Of a stretch of DNA of 64,000 bases, positions 1 to 8,868 are shown piece after piece. Each line of letters begins with the position of its first letter. Position 1 is the stretch's first letter. The position numbers were made by a program, and so were the translations under genes. Under the pieces are notes generated by a model. The model was given only the letters and a program-made list of their open reading frames with translations. It was not told where the DNA came from and did no database searches. This DNA is from Candidatus Dormiibacterota bacterium (lineage in GTDB: Bacteria; Chloroflexota; Dormibacteria; Dormibacterales; Dormibacteraceae), in assembly GCA_003169845.1 (NCBI GenBank), contig PNAG01000019.1:9069-73068 (forward strand), written 5' to 3'.

Positions 1-30
1 GCCCCGGGTTCAAATCCCGGGCCCCGACCA
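1..30 (+). repeat. tRNA-Pro 3'-end fragment, copy R1
   Basis: The window opens inside a T-arm plus acceptor sequence ending in CCA. The T-arm has a 5-bp stem around the 7-nt loop TTCAAAT. Compared with the best copy (46974-47018) the acceptor strand is one C short, so this may itself be a degenerate copy rather than the end of an intact tRNA. The 5' part lies outside the window. Confidence 0.7.
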
Positions 31-224
31 ACTGATCTTCCCCTAGAGACGGCCCGCTAGACGCCAGGGTCTGCGCGGCAGGACGACGACGAGCCGGGGT
101 GCAACTAGGTCCGAACCCAAGGCCGCAGTTCTGAATCCAGAATCGTCCCGATGGCGGAAACTAAGGCGACAACCCCGCTGCATCGCAGCAGCAAACCGTC
201 CGAACCTCGTCCGCCATACGTAGA

Positions 225-1907
225 GTGCTGGCCGTGGACTCGACTGAGCTCATCGAGCAGTGCGATCGCCTCGTGGCGCTTGCCGACCGGCGTCTTGCGT
301 TTCCGACGGCGAGCCCTGCAGCCGAGGCACGGGCGCGGCAGCTACACGACCATCTCGAGGGCTTCGTCCGTCCGCGTCTCGCCGACATAGACGCGCCGCT
401 GCTGGTGCTGCTCCTCGGACCCACCGGCGCCGGCAAGTCGTCGCTCCTGAACACGATCGCCGGCGCGGAGGTGAGCAAAGTCGGCGTGCTCCGGCCCACG
501 ACAACCGACGCGGTTCTTTACGCGAGCCAGAGCGATACGGATCGAATTGTCGCGAGCGGTCGTCTCGGCGCCGTCGCTAAGGACAGGCTGAAGCTGGCGG
601 CGGCGCCCGCAAGCGCTGACGGGGTGGCCGTCATCGATGCGCCGGACATCGACTCGGTCGAGCGTGACAATCGCGAGCTCGCCGACCTACTGGTTGAGGC
701 CTGCGATCTCTGCGTGTTCGTCACCACGGCGACCCGCTACGCCGACCTGGTGCCGTGGGAGGTGCTGCGCCGTGTGCGGGAGCGCGGTCTTCCGCTCGTC
801 GTCGTGTTGAACCGCCTGCCGGATGATGAAGAGGATCGGCCGGCGGTCGTTGCAGACGCGAGGCGGCTCTTCCGCCAGGCAAGCACACGAAGCGACGAGG
901 AGCCGATGGACCTGATCGCGATCGATGAGGGAGACATCGAGCCGCGCGTGAACGGTCTTGCGCGCGAAAAGGCACGGCCGCTTCTCGAGCGCATCGATCG
1001 TCTTGCTGCTACGGCCGACGAGCGCCGTGCAATAGCGACCCGGGCACTTGTGGGTGCGCTCAGGGGACTCGCGCCGCTCGCCCACGCGGTCGCCGACGAT
1101 CTCGAGCACCAGGCCATCGACGCCGATGCATTGCGGCGAATCGCCGCGTCGATGTACGCCACAGAGCTCGAGTCGCTGGCCGGCGAGCTGCAGGGCAGTC
1201 TCATCCTGCGCGCGGAGGTGCTGCGACGATGGAACGACTTCGTCGGCGCGGACCAGGTGGCGAGATTCATCTCCACAGGTATCGGCAGGCTGCGCGCGAT
1301 GGTGCTGACCGTGTTCCGCGGCAGGACGGCCGCGCCCGTGACCATCATCGAGGCGGAATTGACGAGCACGCTCGAGGCGCTCGGGTTGCGTCACGCGACC
1401 GAAGCCGCGCGGCGGACGGCGATGGCGTGGTCCGACCGCCCCGAAACCGCGGAGGTGATTGCTGGCCATCACGGGCTGTGGTCCGCGTCCGAAAGATTCC
1501 GCCCGGCCATCGAGGAGGGCCTCGGAGAATGGATGCGCGGGATCGTCGAGGACGTTCGTTCGCATGCCGGCCGCAAGCGCACGGTCGCTCAGGTCTCCGC
1601 GCTCGGCGTGAACGCGGTCAGCGTGGCCGTGATGCTCGCCGTGTTCGTGAACACGGCCGGCCTGACCGGCGCAGAGGTCGGGATCGCCGCCGGGACGGCG
1701 GTCCTCAATCAGAAGCTCCTCGAAGCGATCTTCGGCGAACGTGCGATGGCAGAGCTCATCGCCACAGCCCGCGAGCGGCTCATGACGCTCCTGACCACGC
1801 TCTTCGAAGATGAGCGCAAGCGTTTCGAGGAGCTCGTGCCCGCGCCGGGAAGCATGCGCGAGCTCGCCACAGAACTACGCGCCACCGTCGACGGTATCGT
1901 CGCGTGA
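225..1907 (+). CDS. Dynamin-like / IniA-type membrane GTPase (first of a pair)
   Basis: Predicted 560-residue GTPase of the dynamin/HSR1-like group. The P-loop GPTGAGKSS is at residues 65-73, a switch-I threonine lies in RPTTTD near 90-95, a G3-like IDAPD is near 137-141 and a G4-like LNRL is near 195-198. The C-terminal half is helical and contains a hydrophobic stretch near 465-500, consistent with membrane association. It starts at GTG and its stop overlaps the start of the next gene (GTGA), so the two are translationally coupled. Paired GTPases of this kind are known in actinobacteria (IniA/IniC, DynA/DynB) and act in membrane remodelling or stress tolerance; that role is inferred here. 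Confidence 0.8.
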   Translation: MLAVDSTELIEQCDRLVALADRRLAFPTASPAAEARARQLHDHLEGFVRPRLADIDAPLLVLLLGPTGAGKSSLLNTIAGAEVSKVGVLRPTTTDAVLYASQSDTDRIVASGRLGAVAKDRLKLAAAPASADGVAVIDAPDIDSVERDNRELADLLVEACDLCVFVTTATRYADLVPWEVLRRVRERGLPLVVVLNRLPDDEEDRPAVVADARRLFRQASTRSDEEPMDLIAIDEGDIEPRVNGLAREKARPLLERIDRLAATADERRAIATRALVGALRGLAPLAHAVADDLEHQAIDADALRRIAASMYATELESLAGELQGSLILRAEVLRRWNDFVGADQVARFISTGIGRLRAMVLTVFRGRTAAPVTIIEAELTSTLEALGLRHATEAARRTAMAWSDRPETAEVIAGHHGLWSASERFRPAIEEGLGEWMRGIVEDVRSHAGRKRTVAQVSALGVNAVSVAVMLAVFVNTAGLTGAEVGIAAGTAVLNQKLLEAIFGERAMAELIATARERLMTLLTTLFEDERKRFEELVPAPGSMRELATELRATVDGIVA

Positions 1908-3496
1908 GCATCGATCGCTGCCTTGCGAACCTGGACGAGGCGATCGAGGCCGCGAACGCGCTCGGCCTCGACTCCAGATCCGCCGTCGCGACTCGCGACA
2001 CGGTTCGTGCGCGGCTTGGCTTCCCAAGTAGTGCATACATCCTCGCCCTGGTCGGCGGCACCGGCGTCGGGAAGTCGACATTGTTGAACGCGATCGCCGG
2101 CGCGGACGTCAGTCCGGCCAGCGCGCGCCGTCCCACGACCTCGGACGCGGTGGCATGGGTCCCTTCGAGTCGCGGGCGCGAACTTGCGGACCTGCTGCGA
2201 TGGGTAGGCGTGAGCAAGACGCGAGAGCACACAGGTGACGCTCTTGCGGATCTCGCCGTCCTTGACCTCCCCGACGTCGACTCTATCGTTCTCGAGCACC
2301 GTCAGCTCGTGGATGCACTGCTTCCCCGCGTCGACGCCGTCGCGTGGATCGTGGATCCTGAGAAATACATGGATCACGTCATGCACGGGAGCTATTTGAA
2401 GGAGTTTGCGCCACGAATCCGCCGCCAGATCGTCGTCCTCAACCGAAGCGATCTTCTGAGCCCCGCCGACGCGAGCCGCGTCGCCGAGGACATGCGCGGC
2501 CAGCTGCGTCGAGACGGCGCGGGCGACATCGAGGTCGTCGCGACCCGCGCGAAAGAGGGCGCGGGCGGCATCGAAGGGCTACGCAGATGGCTCGAGTCCG
2601 GGGTCGAGGCGAAGCGCGTCGTCGTGTCTCGAGTGGCCGTGGAGGCGCGCGAGGCCGTGCGCGATCTCGCCGCCGATGCGGGCGTGGTGGGCGGGACGAA
2701 TGACCCGCTCGTCGAGCCGGCCCGCCGGGAGCGCGCTCTCTCCTCGGTCACGCGAGGCGCGCTCGCCGTCGTCGACATCGCGGCTCTGGAGCGTCAAGCC
2801 GTCGCCGCCACACGTTTCGCGGCCCGGCGGCGCGGCGCAGGACCGCTGGGGGCCCTGACGAGCGCGATATACCGGCTGATCGGGCGTAAACGGACGTCGG
2901 CAGACCCCGCCGCCTTCTTGAACCGCTGGCAGGTGCGCGGCTCGCTCGCGGCGGCGGTCGAGCCCCTGCGCGAGCTCATCACGGCCGCCCTGCCGTCGGT
3001 GCCTGCGCCGCTCCGCCGCGGGCTTGCCGCCTTGAGTGCGCCCACGTCCCTGGAGCATCGACTCGCTGAGACGGTCGATCGCTCACTGGCAGGCGAGGCG
3101 GCCGGCTTCCGGGTGCCCACGAGCGCGCTGTGGTTCGTGATCGGCGCCGCCCAATATCTCGTGATCGCCCTCCTCGTCTTCTCCGCACTCTGGTTTGGGT
3201 CGCTCTTCGTCATCCACGACGCGCCGGTCGGCTCCATCTCCGTGCCTTACCTCGGGCCCGTGCCCACGCCCGTCGCGCTCCTCGCCGCCGCGCTCGTTGT
3301 CGGCTACTTGCTCGCGAAGCTGCTCCAGCTGCATGCCGGCTGGCTTGGGCGACGGTGGGCAAAGCGCATCGGCGCGCGTATCACCGGTGAGGTTCGCCAG
3401 CGGGTCGTCGATGAGCTTCTGGTGCCCCTGGACCGGTTTGAGGCTTCGCGCGCGGCGCTCAATAAGGCGGTGAGCGCGGCGGACGACTGCCCATGA
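1904..3496 (+). CDS. Dynamin-like membrane GTPase (second of a pair)
   Basis: 530 residues. The P-loop GGTGVGKST is at 51-59, switch-I threonines are in RRPTTSD near 75-81, G3-like LDLPD near 120-124 and G4 LNRSD near 179-183, a better match to NKxD than in the upstream partner. A strongly hydrophobic region near 405-480 holds two likely membrane segments, followed by a basic tail. The 4-bp overlap with the upstream GTPase suggests a heteromeric complex made in fixed ratio. The pair sits alone between tRNA-Pro repeat copies R1 and R2. The exact cellular role cannot be read from sequence. Confidence 0.8.
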   Translation: MSIDRCLANLDEAIEAANALGLDSRSAVATRDTVRARLGFPSSAYILALVGGTGVGKSTLLNAIAGADVSPASARRPTTSDAVAWVPSSRGRELADLLRWVGVSKTREHTGDALADLAVLDLPDVDSIVLEHRQLVDALLPRVDAVAWIVDPEKYMDHVMHGSYLKEFAPRIRRQIVVLNRSDLLSPADASRVAEDMRGQLRRDGAGDIEVVATRAKEGAGGIEGLRRWLESGVEAKRVVVSRVAVEAREAVRDLAADAGVVGGTNDPLVEPARRERALSSVTRGALAVVDIAALERQAVAATRFAARRRGAGPLGALTSAIYRLIGRKRTSADPAAFLNRWQVRGSLAAAVEPLRELITAALPSVPAPLRRGLAALSAPTSLEHRLAETVDRSLAGEAAGFRVPTSALWFVIGAAQYLVIALLVFSALWFGSLFVIHDAPVGSISVPYLGPVPTPVALLAAALVVGYLLAKLLQLHAGWLGRRWAKRIGARITGEVRQRVVDELLVPLDRFEASRAALNKAVSAADDCP

Positions 3497-3582
3497 GCCG
3501 CGTGTGATAGACGTTCGCTAACCCAGAAGCGGTGATCAGACCCGACGGATACGTCGCCGGGGTGGCGGGCGGCACAGCTACC

Positions 3583-3733
3583 GTGTAGTAGTTCGTGTAG
3601 TAATTCCGGTGACTCCGGTGGACGAAACCGCACCCAGAGACCTGGCGAGCCTTTCGAATTGAACTCAAAACCGCCGAAAACAGTCTCGGTGGATGAGACA
3701 GCCTAGATTTCGGGAGCGTCAGGGGCTGCACGG
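3583..3733 (+). repeat. tRNA-Pro-tailed repeat R2 (type A flank, decayed tail)
   Basis: Starts with the type A signature GTAGTAGTTCGTGTAGTAA (3585-3603), continues through the conserved hairpin GTCTC-GGTGGAT-GAGAC and reaches the anticodon-loop sequence TTCGGGA at 3709-3715. After that the T-arm and acceptor have diverged and no CCA end is recognisable. Same orientation as all other copies. Confidence 0.65.
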
Positions 3734-3860
3734 CGCAAAACCGTGAGCGTTCGAGTTCAGAGGCTGGGGCTACACTCGACGGGCCCGCATCGGGCACTCA
3801 GCGATCTTACTCAGTCTGGTCGTCAATCGCCCATCGGAAAAGAGCAACGACCGTCGCCTT

Positions 3861-3889
3861 GCTACGGATACTGCGGGCTTAGCAAGAGC
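3861..3889. repeat. 29-bp dispersed palindrome, copy 1
   Basis: GCTACGGATA-CTGCGGGCT-TAGCAAGAGC matches the family core (GATAA - TGCGGGC - TTATC) seen best at 10683-10711 and 61527-61556. It lies about 50 nt upstream of the Mrr gene start. The arms are degenerate here. Confidence 0.5.
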
Positions 3890-3925
3890 AAATGGCCACT
3901 AGATCCTAAGCGCTGGTCATCGTCC

Positions 3926-3931
3926 TATACT
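3926..3931 (+). promoter_or_regulatory. -10 box of the mrr-like gene
   Basis: TATACT ends 9 nt before the ATG at 3941, and no Shine-Dalgarno sequence precedes that ATG. This fits a leaderless or near-leaderless transcript, as at several other genes here. No clear -35 is seen. Confidence 0.5.
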
Positions 3932-3940
3932 GCCGCCGCC

Positions 3941-4744
3941 ATGCCCGGGACCACGAGTTGGTGGGAGCGCCGAATCGTCCAGTTCTTTATGCGACGCGGC
4001 CCCATGACCGCCGCGGTGGTGCCAATAGTCCTCGGCCTCGTCTTCCTGTACGGCGCAACCATGGTCGTCGCGATCATCTCTGAGCACCGGTTCTGGACTG
4101 CGTCGCTCGAAGTGGCGTGGGTGCTCGTTGCCGGAGCTGGGGCATTAGTCGTCACCTACGTGCTAGCCCTCTTGGCGATGGGGGCTCTTATGACTCGAAG
4201 TCGATACAACCGGCTACTGACACTCCACCAGTCAATGCGCGACATCAGGAACATGTCCTGGATTGAATTCGAGGAACTTGTCGCCGCCAACTACGCTGCA
4301 CAGGGCTACGAGGTCGACCGCGTTGGGCAAGCTGGGCCTGACGGCGGGATAGATCTTCGAATGAAGAAGAACGGCGAAACCGTGCTCGTCCAATGCAAGC
4401 ACTACCGGAATAGTTGGGTCCACGAACTGCCGCTGCGAGAGTTCCTCGGCGTATTGGAGAACTACAAAGCGGATAGGGGCATTTTCGTCAGCTGTGGCGT
4501 CTTTGACGAGACCGCCGAGCACTTTGCCAAGCAGAACCCGCGCATCGAGTTGGTCGCTGGGGAGCAACTCGAGGAGATGATCCAGCAGGCCGTCAAGCAA
4601 AAGCTTGGAGGACGCACGTATGTCTGTCCCCTTTGCGGCGCACCCACCAAGCCAAAAACCGGGAGGAGGGGACATTTCCTCAGCTGCTCGAACTACCCCG
4701 CGTGCAAGGGCGCACTCGATTGGCCGAGCGGCACTACCGTCTGA
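3941..4744 (+). CDS. Membrane-anchored Mrr-type restriction endonuclease with C-terminal zinc ribbon
   Basis: 267 residues from the ATG at 3941, chosen because it follows a -10 box and upstream in-frame sequence is not protein-like. Two hydrophobic segments lie near 22-48 and 57-83. A Mrr_cat (PD-(D/E)xK) nuclease domain spans roughly 105-215, with the core GGIDL (Asp138) and VQCKHY (Gln151, Lys153). The C-terminus holds a topoisomerase-type zinc finger with CPLC near 227 and a second Cys pair in SCSNYPAC. Mrr-family enzymes cut modified foreign DNA, so a membrane-tethered defence nuclease is the likely role. No methyltransferase neighbours it, consistent with a type IV style enzyme. Confidence 0.82.
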   Translation: MPGTTSWWERRIVQFFMRRGPMTAAVVPIVLGLVFLYGATMVVAIISEHRFWTASLEVAWVLVAGAGALVVTYVLALLAMGALMTRSRYNRLLTLHQSMRDIRNMSWIEFEELVAANYAAQGYEVDRVGQAGPDGGIDLRMKKNGETVLVQCKHYRNSWVHELPLREFLGVLENYKADRGIFVSCGVFDETAEHFAKQNPRIELVAGEQLEEMIQQAVKQKLGGRTYVCPLCGAPTKPKTGRRGHFLSCSNYPACKGALDWPSGTTV

Positions 4745-4812
4745 CATCCTCCTGGCGGGATGGTTTCGATAATGGCCCGTTATCTCGAGCTACCCGAGCG
4801 GCCCGTCCGGCG

Positions 4813-4838
4813 GAAAAGCCTTGACGCGCGTCAAGGCT
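4813..4838 (-). terminator. Rho-independent terminator (perfect 22-nt palindrome)
   Basis: AGCCTTGACGC/GCGTCAAGGCT at 4817-4838 is a perfect inverted repeat between two convergent genes. Read leftwards it is followed by TTTT (4814-4817 on the minus strand), so it best serves the minus-strand gene ending at 4866. On the + strand no T-run follows. Confidence 0.65.
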
Positions 4839-4865
4839 GGCTGTGTGGGGGGAGGCGGCGCCACT

Positions 4866-5105
4866 CTATGTGATCTTCGGTTTGCGCAGAATGTGGTACA
4901 GCATCCAGAGCCCGAGTAGGAAGAAGACGGCGCCGACGAGGAGGACATGGGATTCGTTGGTGAAAGCGGCTTTGAAGTGACAGGCGAAGTCGGGGTGGGC
5001 CTGATCGTCGCAAACGGCATCGGCGTGGAAAAAGCCGAAATAGAAGGCGACGAGACCAGTACCAAGGCAGACGATGGTCTCGATGGTCCAAAACACGTTC
5101 CGCAC
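4866..5105 (-). CDS. Small two-TM membrane protein, unknown
   Basis: 79 residues from a GTG start. Two hydrophobic helices (about 5-26 and 52-71) flank a polar loop with two Cys (in VCDD and FACHF) that could form a disulfide outside the membrane, followed by a short basic tail. I recognise no family. It is convergent with the Mrr gene and a terminator palindrome lies just beyond its stop. Confidence 0.5.
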   Translation of the reverse strand: MRNVFWTIETIVCLGTGLVAFYFGFFHADAVCDDQAHPDFACHFKAAFTNESHVLLVGAVFFLLGLWMLYHILRKPKIT

Positions 5106-5187
5106 GAATCGATGTTACTCACGGACCTCGACACAGCCTCGCTCGACCCGCGCCACGTCGTTTTCGGCCAAACGGGCCCTCCGCTTA

Positions 5188-5216
5188 GCTGTCGATAAGC
5201 GATTGCTATCGGAAGC
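5188..5216. repeat. 29-bp dispersed palindrome, copy 2
   Basis: GCTGTCGATA-agcgattgc-TATCGGAAGC: arms match at 8 of 10 positions. It lies in the 450-bp gap between the small membrane protein and the secreted protein. Apart from this and the promoter below, I see no feature in the gap. Confidence 0.6.
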
Positions 5217-5355
5217 TCGCCTTGCTGTGAAGGGCCTACTCAGACGCTTGAGCCAGCGGCGTCTGGCGGCGCGGTTCGCTCCCGGCGTAGGAGTTCGCGT
5301 GCGCGGACCTGAGCCAGCATCCTCGTCGTGTCTACGCGAGTCAATAAGAATTTAC

Positions 5356-5384
5356 TTGACACTTGGCCATGCGGGGATTAACTA
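5356..5384 (+). promoter_or_regulatory. Candidate sigma70-type promoter of the secreted protein gene
   Basis: TTGACA at 5356-5361, a 17-bp spacer, then TAACTA at 5379-5384. A transcript from here would carry an untranslated leader of about 165 nt before the ATG at 5558, which is preceded by a strong purine-rich ribosome site. It is the best -35/-10 pair in the gap. Confidence 0.45.
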
Positions 5385-5557
5385 AGCGTCGAAGGGGCAG
5401 GTCTGGCTTGCGCGTTCCCGCCCGGTTACGCCGGGGAGAATAGCGCAGTTGAGGAGTTAGACCGACGTCCGGGAGGGGGGCAGTCATACATGGTGCGACG
5501 CCATCGGGGATCTCAAAGCAGTCTCTTGCTTGTAAGCGCTTGAATCTGAGGGAGGGA

Positions 5558-8458
5558 ATGGCCGTGGGTAATGCTGGGGTTGCACGCATAGTAACCGGTG
5601 CGGTGTTGCTGGCGATCCTGGTTGCCAGTATGCCCGTTGAGTCGCTTGTCGCTACTGCAGCGACCACGACGACGTACACCGCCGTTGAAACCATTCCCGT
5701 TCCTCCGGCGTCTGCCTACGGCGGCAGTGGCGGAGGAGATGGCTGGGGAATAGCTCTCTCCGCCGATCGCGTCTACAACGTCTTCCATCATTCCAGCCAG
5801 CTCCAAGTCGCTTGTCATCTTCAGTCCGATGCGTCCCAATGCTGGACACCCGAAACGATCACCGACCCAAGCGGCGACAACTTCGCAACGTCGGGCCAGC
5901 CTGGTCTATGGCTTGATCAGACAAGCGCCCACCTTTATGTGTACGCCACCCGAACTTCCGATTCGACCGGAGGAGTGGTCTGTATCGATACAGCTTCTGC
6001 CAGTACCAACCAGAATCCGTTCTGCGGCTTCACAGCCTTAACAGCAATAGGAGCCGCACCCACCTTCCAAAGTATTAGTTTCATTAGTGACCCGATGCGC
6101 GTGGGCACACACTGGTACGCCTTCAACTTCGTTAATGATGTGGCCGCCAGCAGCACTCAGAACAACCTGCTGTGCTTTGATCTGACTAACTTCTCAGCTT
6201 GCGCTTCCCAGCCGTTCACCATTGGTATCGGAGCAGGCACGGTCTCAGACGGATCCTTCCCACCGCCGGCCACGGCGGTGATCGGCGGTACCCACTTGAT
6301 CATCCCAATCAGAGTCGGCACCACCGATGAGGTGGCTTGCTTTGATGCAACCGCCCTCGCCAATTGCAATGGTTCGTGGCCGGTTTTGCTCGGGTTCAGT
6401 TACGACTCGGCTTACGGCGCTCCCTTCCCAATGATGACCTCGACGGGGACCTCCGACGGATTCTGTTTCCCGACGGGAACCGACCCTTGCTTCGACTTCA
6501 CAGGTGCGGCTGTCGCGACACCGGCGGGGATGGCGAGCGTTATCACTGCCACATCGGGCTGGAATGGTCCGGCCCTTGTGCTCGGTCCCCGGGTCTACAT
6601 CCCGGACGGCAATACCGATCAGGTCGAATGCTTCGACTACAGCACCGGTGCATCTTGCAACAGCTTTCCGAAGACACTGTCCAACTTAGGTCTGCTCTAC
6701 ACGGTAAATTCGGACCCTCAACGGCCAACTTGTGTCTGGGTCAACTCTGACAATGGAGCCGACCAGATCCAGAACTTCGACGCCTATACCGCCGGAGCGT
6801 GCGGCCAAGGACCAATTCGGGTCCTAGCCTCGAGTTTGGTAGTCAACACACAATTGTGCGTTCCTTCGACATACACATCCCTGCAAGTACTTTCTCCGCC
6901 CCCAAGCGCGTATAGCAGCGGCACAGTCTCTATCGAGGACGGCGACGCCAATCTAATTGCGGGCGCGCCCACTCTGACGCTCGATGCGACGGGTTCCGTC
7001 AGCCTCACTGGGCTCAGCCTCAACACGGCGCAGGGCCTGCCCCAGTTCCTGATAACCCTAAGCGGAGCTGCAACTAGACCGACCTCGGTCACGGTACAAC
7101 TGACGTGGACGGGAGTGAGCGATCCGTCTTGCACACCGGCAGGCACTCCTCCGCCGACCACTCTCTTGCCGTTTCGGTCCACATATAGCCACCAGCAAGT
7201 GTTACCGGGAGCAGAACGACCGCAATCCCAACTCCCCGGTTTTCAGGACCCGACCTACAACGCGTCTGCATGGACGCCTGCTCAGGCTCCGTTCGGTACA
7301 AGGTTTGGGATAGGCAACGGGCAATTCGAGTGTGCCATCGACTCCGGTGCGAATGCTCCCATCACACCGTGGGATAGCTATTCGGACATGCTCCTCAGAG
7401 CTCAGGTCTATGTGCCCGCCAGCATCGCGGGTTTCCATATTCTGCGAGTGATCGTGCGGCTATCCGGCGGCGTTGAAGTGTATTGGAATGGAACGCCAAT
7501 TGGATTCAAGAAGAATAGGTGCGCCTCGACAAGCGATGCCGAGTTTGTCGTGACGACACAATTAGTGCTCGCGGGACCGAATTTGTTGGCATTACGTGGA
7601 GTGGGTGGAGATCCATTGCCAGATAACTACTTGGACGCCTCCGTGATCGTCGACGATCGTGTGGTGGCGAACGCTGGATGCCCAGTTGGGGGCACCGACC
7701 AACCAGCTCGTCCCAATCCTCATGACCAGTTCACGTATGCGGATGGGGCAGTCTCGTCGACGATAAACCTCGGCTTTCCGCCCCCCGCCAATAGCAGTTG
7801 CCACGGTGTGCTCTACATCGACCTGTTCATCAGCGTGCCAGTGGCATGTCCTTCTCCTCTCTTCCACGTGCAGGTCTTCTGCCTTAAGGGCAATGACCGC
7901 GGGTTCGACGAGTTCGCGGATATTTCCCGATCCAAAGTGAGGCTCGCACTTGATGTGCAATCAGGCGTGATGACCTTGTGGGCGGAGCCAACCTGTGACG
8001 ACAAGGGGACGTGTCATTCGGCTTTGAGTTGGTATCAGCCGACGTGTGATTTCATCAATGGTTCAACTCCCCTTATCGGTTGTGGCGCGGCGACCACGGC
8101 CATCCACGACAAGGAGAATTGGATTCTCGCCTACATGAACGGTAACAGTATTCAGATCGAAATCTCGGCGAAGCAAGCTGCGGTGCCTGCCCCCCGCGAG
8201 GTCGGGGCCGATATTCTCGACGAGTTCTCGATCACACCCAACCCAGGGTGGGTGGTGAATACTTACCCGTATCCCAGCTTCACTATCACAGGCAACGGAG
8301 ACGATTTCCCGTCTGCGCACATTTATCAAGAGTTCGGGGATGGCGCGACTCGGACTTATGGCGAGTGGCGCGAAGCCGCAACGCCAAACTGTCTTGGAAT
8401 CAAGCACGTTAATGATCGAAACTACGCAGTGAGCGGATCGGGATCCTGTGTCGCTTGA
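5558..8458 (+). CDS. Large secreted protein with paired-Cys repeats, unknown function
   Basis: 966 residues from ATG 5558, which follows GAGGGAGGG. A Sec signal peptide (hydrophobic residues about 12-30, Ala-rich cleavage region) is clear. Residues about 40-430 hold a repeated unit of 50-70 residues with the pattern C(F/I)D...C...P...LG (VVCID, LLCFD, VACFD, PCFDF, VECFD), each with a second Cys 8-14 residues on, suggesting disulfide-pinned beta-propeller blades. The middle (about 520-720) resembles a galactose-binding or jelly-roll module (TFG-type motif, YWNGTPIG). The last 200 residues are Cys-rich and hydrophilic. Codon use looks less GC-rich than the neighbours, a possible sign of transfer. 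No catalytic motif was recognised; an exported surface or binding protein is the most I can say. Confidence 0.7.
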   Translation: MAVGNAGVARIVTGAVLLAILVASMPVESLVATAATTTTYTAVETIPVPPASAYGGSGGGDGWGIALSADRVYNVFHHSSQLQVACHLQSDASQCWTPETITDPSGDNFATSGQPGLWLDQTSAHLYVYATRTSDSTGGVVCIDTASASTNQNPFCGFTALTAIGAAPTFQSISFISDPMRVGTHWYAFNFVNDVAASSTQNNLLCFDLTNFSACASQPFTIGIGAGTVSDGSFPPPATAVIGGTHLIIPIRVGTTDEVACFDATALANCNGSWPVLLGFSYDSAYGAPFPMMTSTGTSDGFCFPTGTDPCFDFTGAAVATPAGMASVITATSGWNGPALVLGPRVYIPDGNTDQVECFDYSTGASCNSFPKTLSNLGLLYTVNSDPQRPTCVWVNSDNGADQIQNFDAYTAGACGQGPIRVLASSLVVNTQLCVPSTYTSLQVLSPPPSAYSSGTVSIEDGDANLIAGAPTLTLDATGSVSLTGLSLNTAQGLPQFLITLSGAATRPTSVTVQLTWTGVSDPSCTPAGTPPPTTLLPFRSTYSHQQVLPGAERPQSQLPGFQDPTYNASAWTPAQAPFGTRFGIGNGQFECAIDSGANAPITPWDSYSDMLLRAQVYVPASIAGFHILRVIVRLSGGVEVYWNGTPIGFKKNRCASTSDAEFVVTTQLVLAGPNLLALRGVGGDPLPDNYLDASVIVDDRVVANAGCPVGGTDQPARPNPHDQFTYADGAVSSTINLGFPPPANSSCHGVLYIDLFISVPVACPSPLFHVQVFCLKGNDRGFDEFADISRSKVRLALDVQSGVMTLWAEPTCDDKGTCHSALSWYQPTCDFINGSTPLIGCGAATTAIHDKENWILAYMNGNSIQIEISAKQAAVPAPREVGADILDEFSITPNPGWVVNTYPYPSFTITGNGDDFPSAHIYQEFGDGATRTYGEWREAATPNCLGIKHVNDRNYAVSGSGSCVA

Positions 8459-8868
8459 TGAATTGATTTAGCGAAGCTTGACCAACCTTCAGGTATGGAC
8501 GGCACCTGCAGAATCAGCAGCTAGAAGTCGGCACCATCAGGTAGTGGCACACGAATGTGTGGCGCTAAAAGGCTTTGCCGGATCCACTAAGAGCGAGCGG
8601 GTCTTCAGGATTGTTGTGGTGTTGGCCACGATGTTTGCGCCGGCTGCTCAGGCGCATGCTGCGACGACATCCGACATGAGCCTCACCCAGCAATTCCTCC
8701 ATGACGTCGGCGGCACGCCGACCAGCTTTTGTCATGTACTGCGCGACGTATCTCATTCTGGATGGAACCGTCAGTTACGCAGTTGTCACGTTGTTCAACG
8801 GCCTGACCTGGGATTGCTCTCGATAATGGGTGCGTATCGATAGCACATCGCCGTCGCCGCGGCGGCGA
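8459..8868. other. Gap with possible secreted-protein fragment
   Basis: A + strand frame at about 8478-8843 contains a signal-peptide-like stretch (IVVVLATMFAPAAQAHA) but lacks a good start and runs into the palindrome at 8816-8844. I read it as a decayed fragment, possibly related to the large secreted protein upstream, not as a confident gene. Confidence 0.25.
8816..8844. repeat. 29-bp dispersed palindrome, best-paired copy
   Basis: GCTCTCGATA-atgggtgcg-TATCGATAGC: arms pair at 9 of 10 positions. It lies between the secreted-protein fragment and the DUF2442 remnant. There is no T-run, so it is unlikely to be a simple terminator. Confidence 0.7.

Noticed and set aside
1-30. An intact tRNA gene ending at the left edge
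   Set aside because: The acceptor strand is one base short relative to a canonical tRNA and the 5' part is outside the window, so it cannot be called intact.
687-1565. Long minus-strand ORF of 292 aa
   Set aside because: It is a shadow of the first GTPase gene: antisense frame in GC-rich coding DNA, Arg/Pro-rich, no family pattern.
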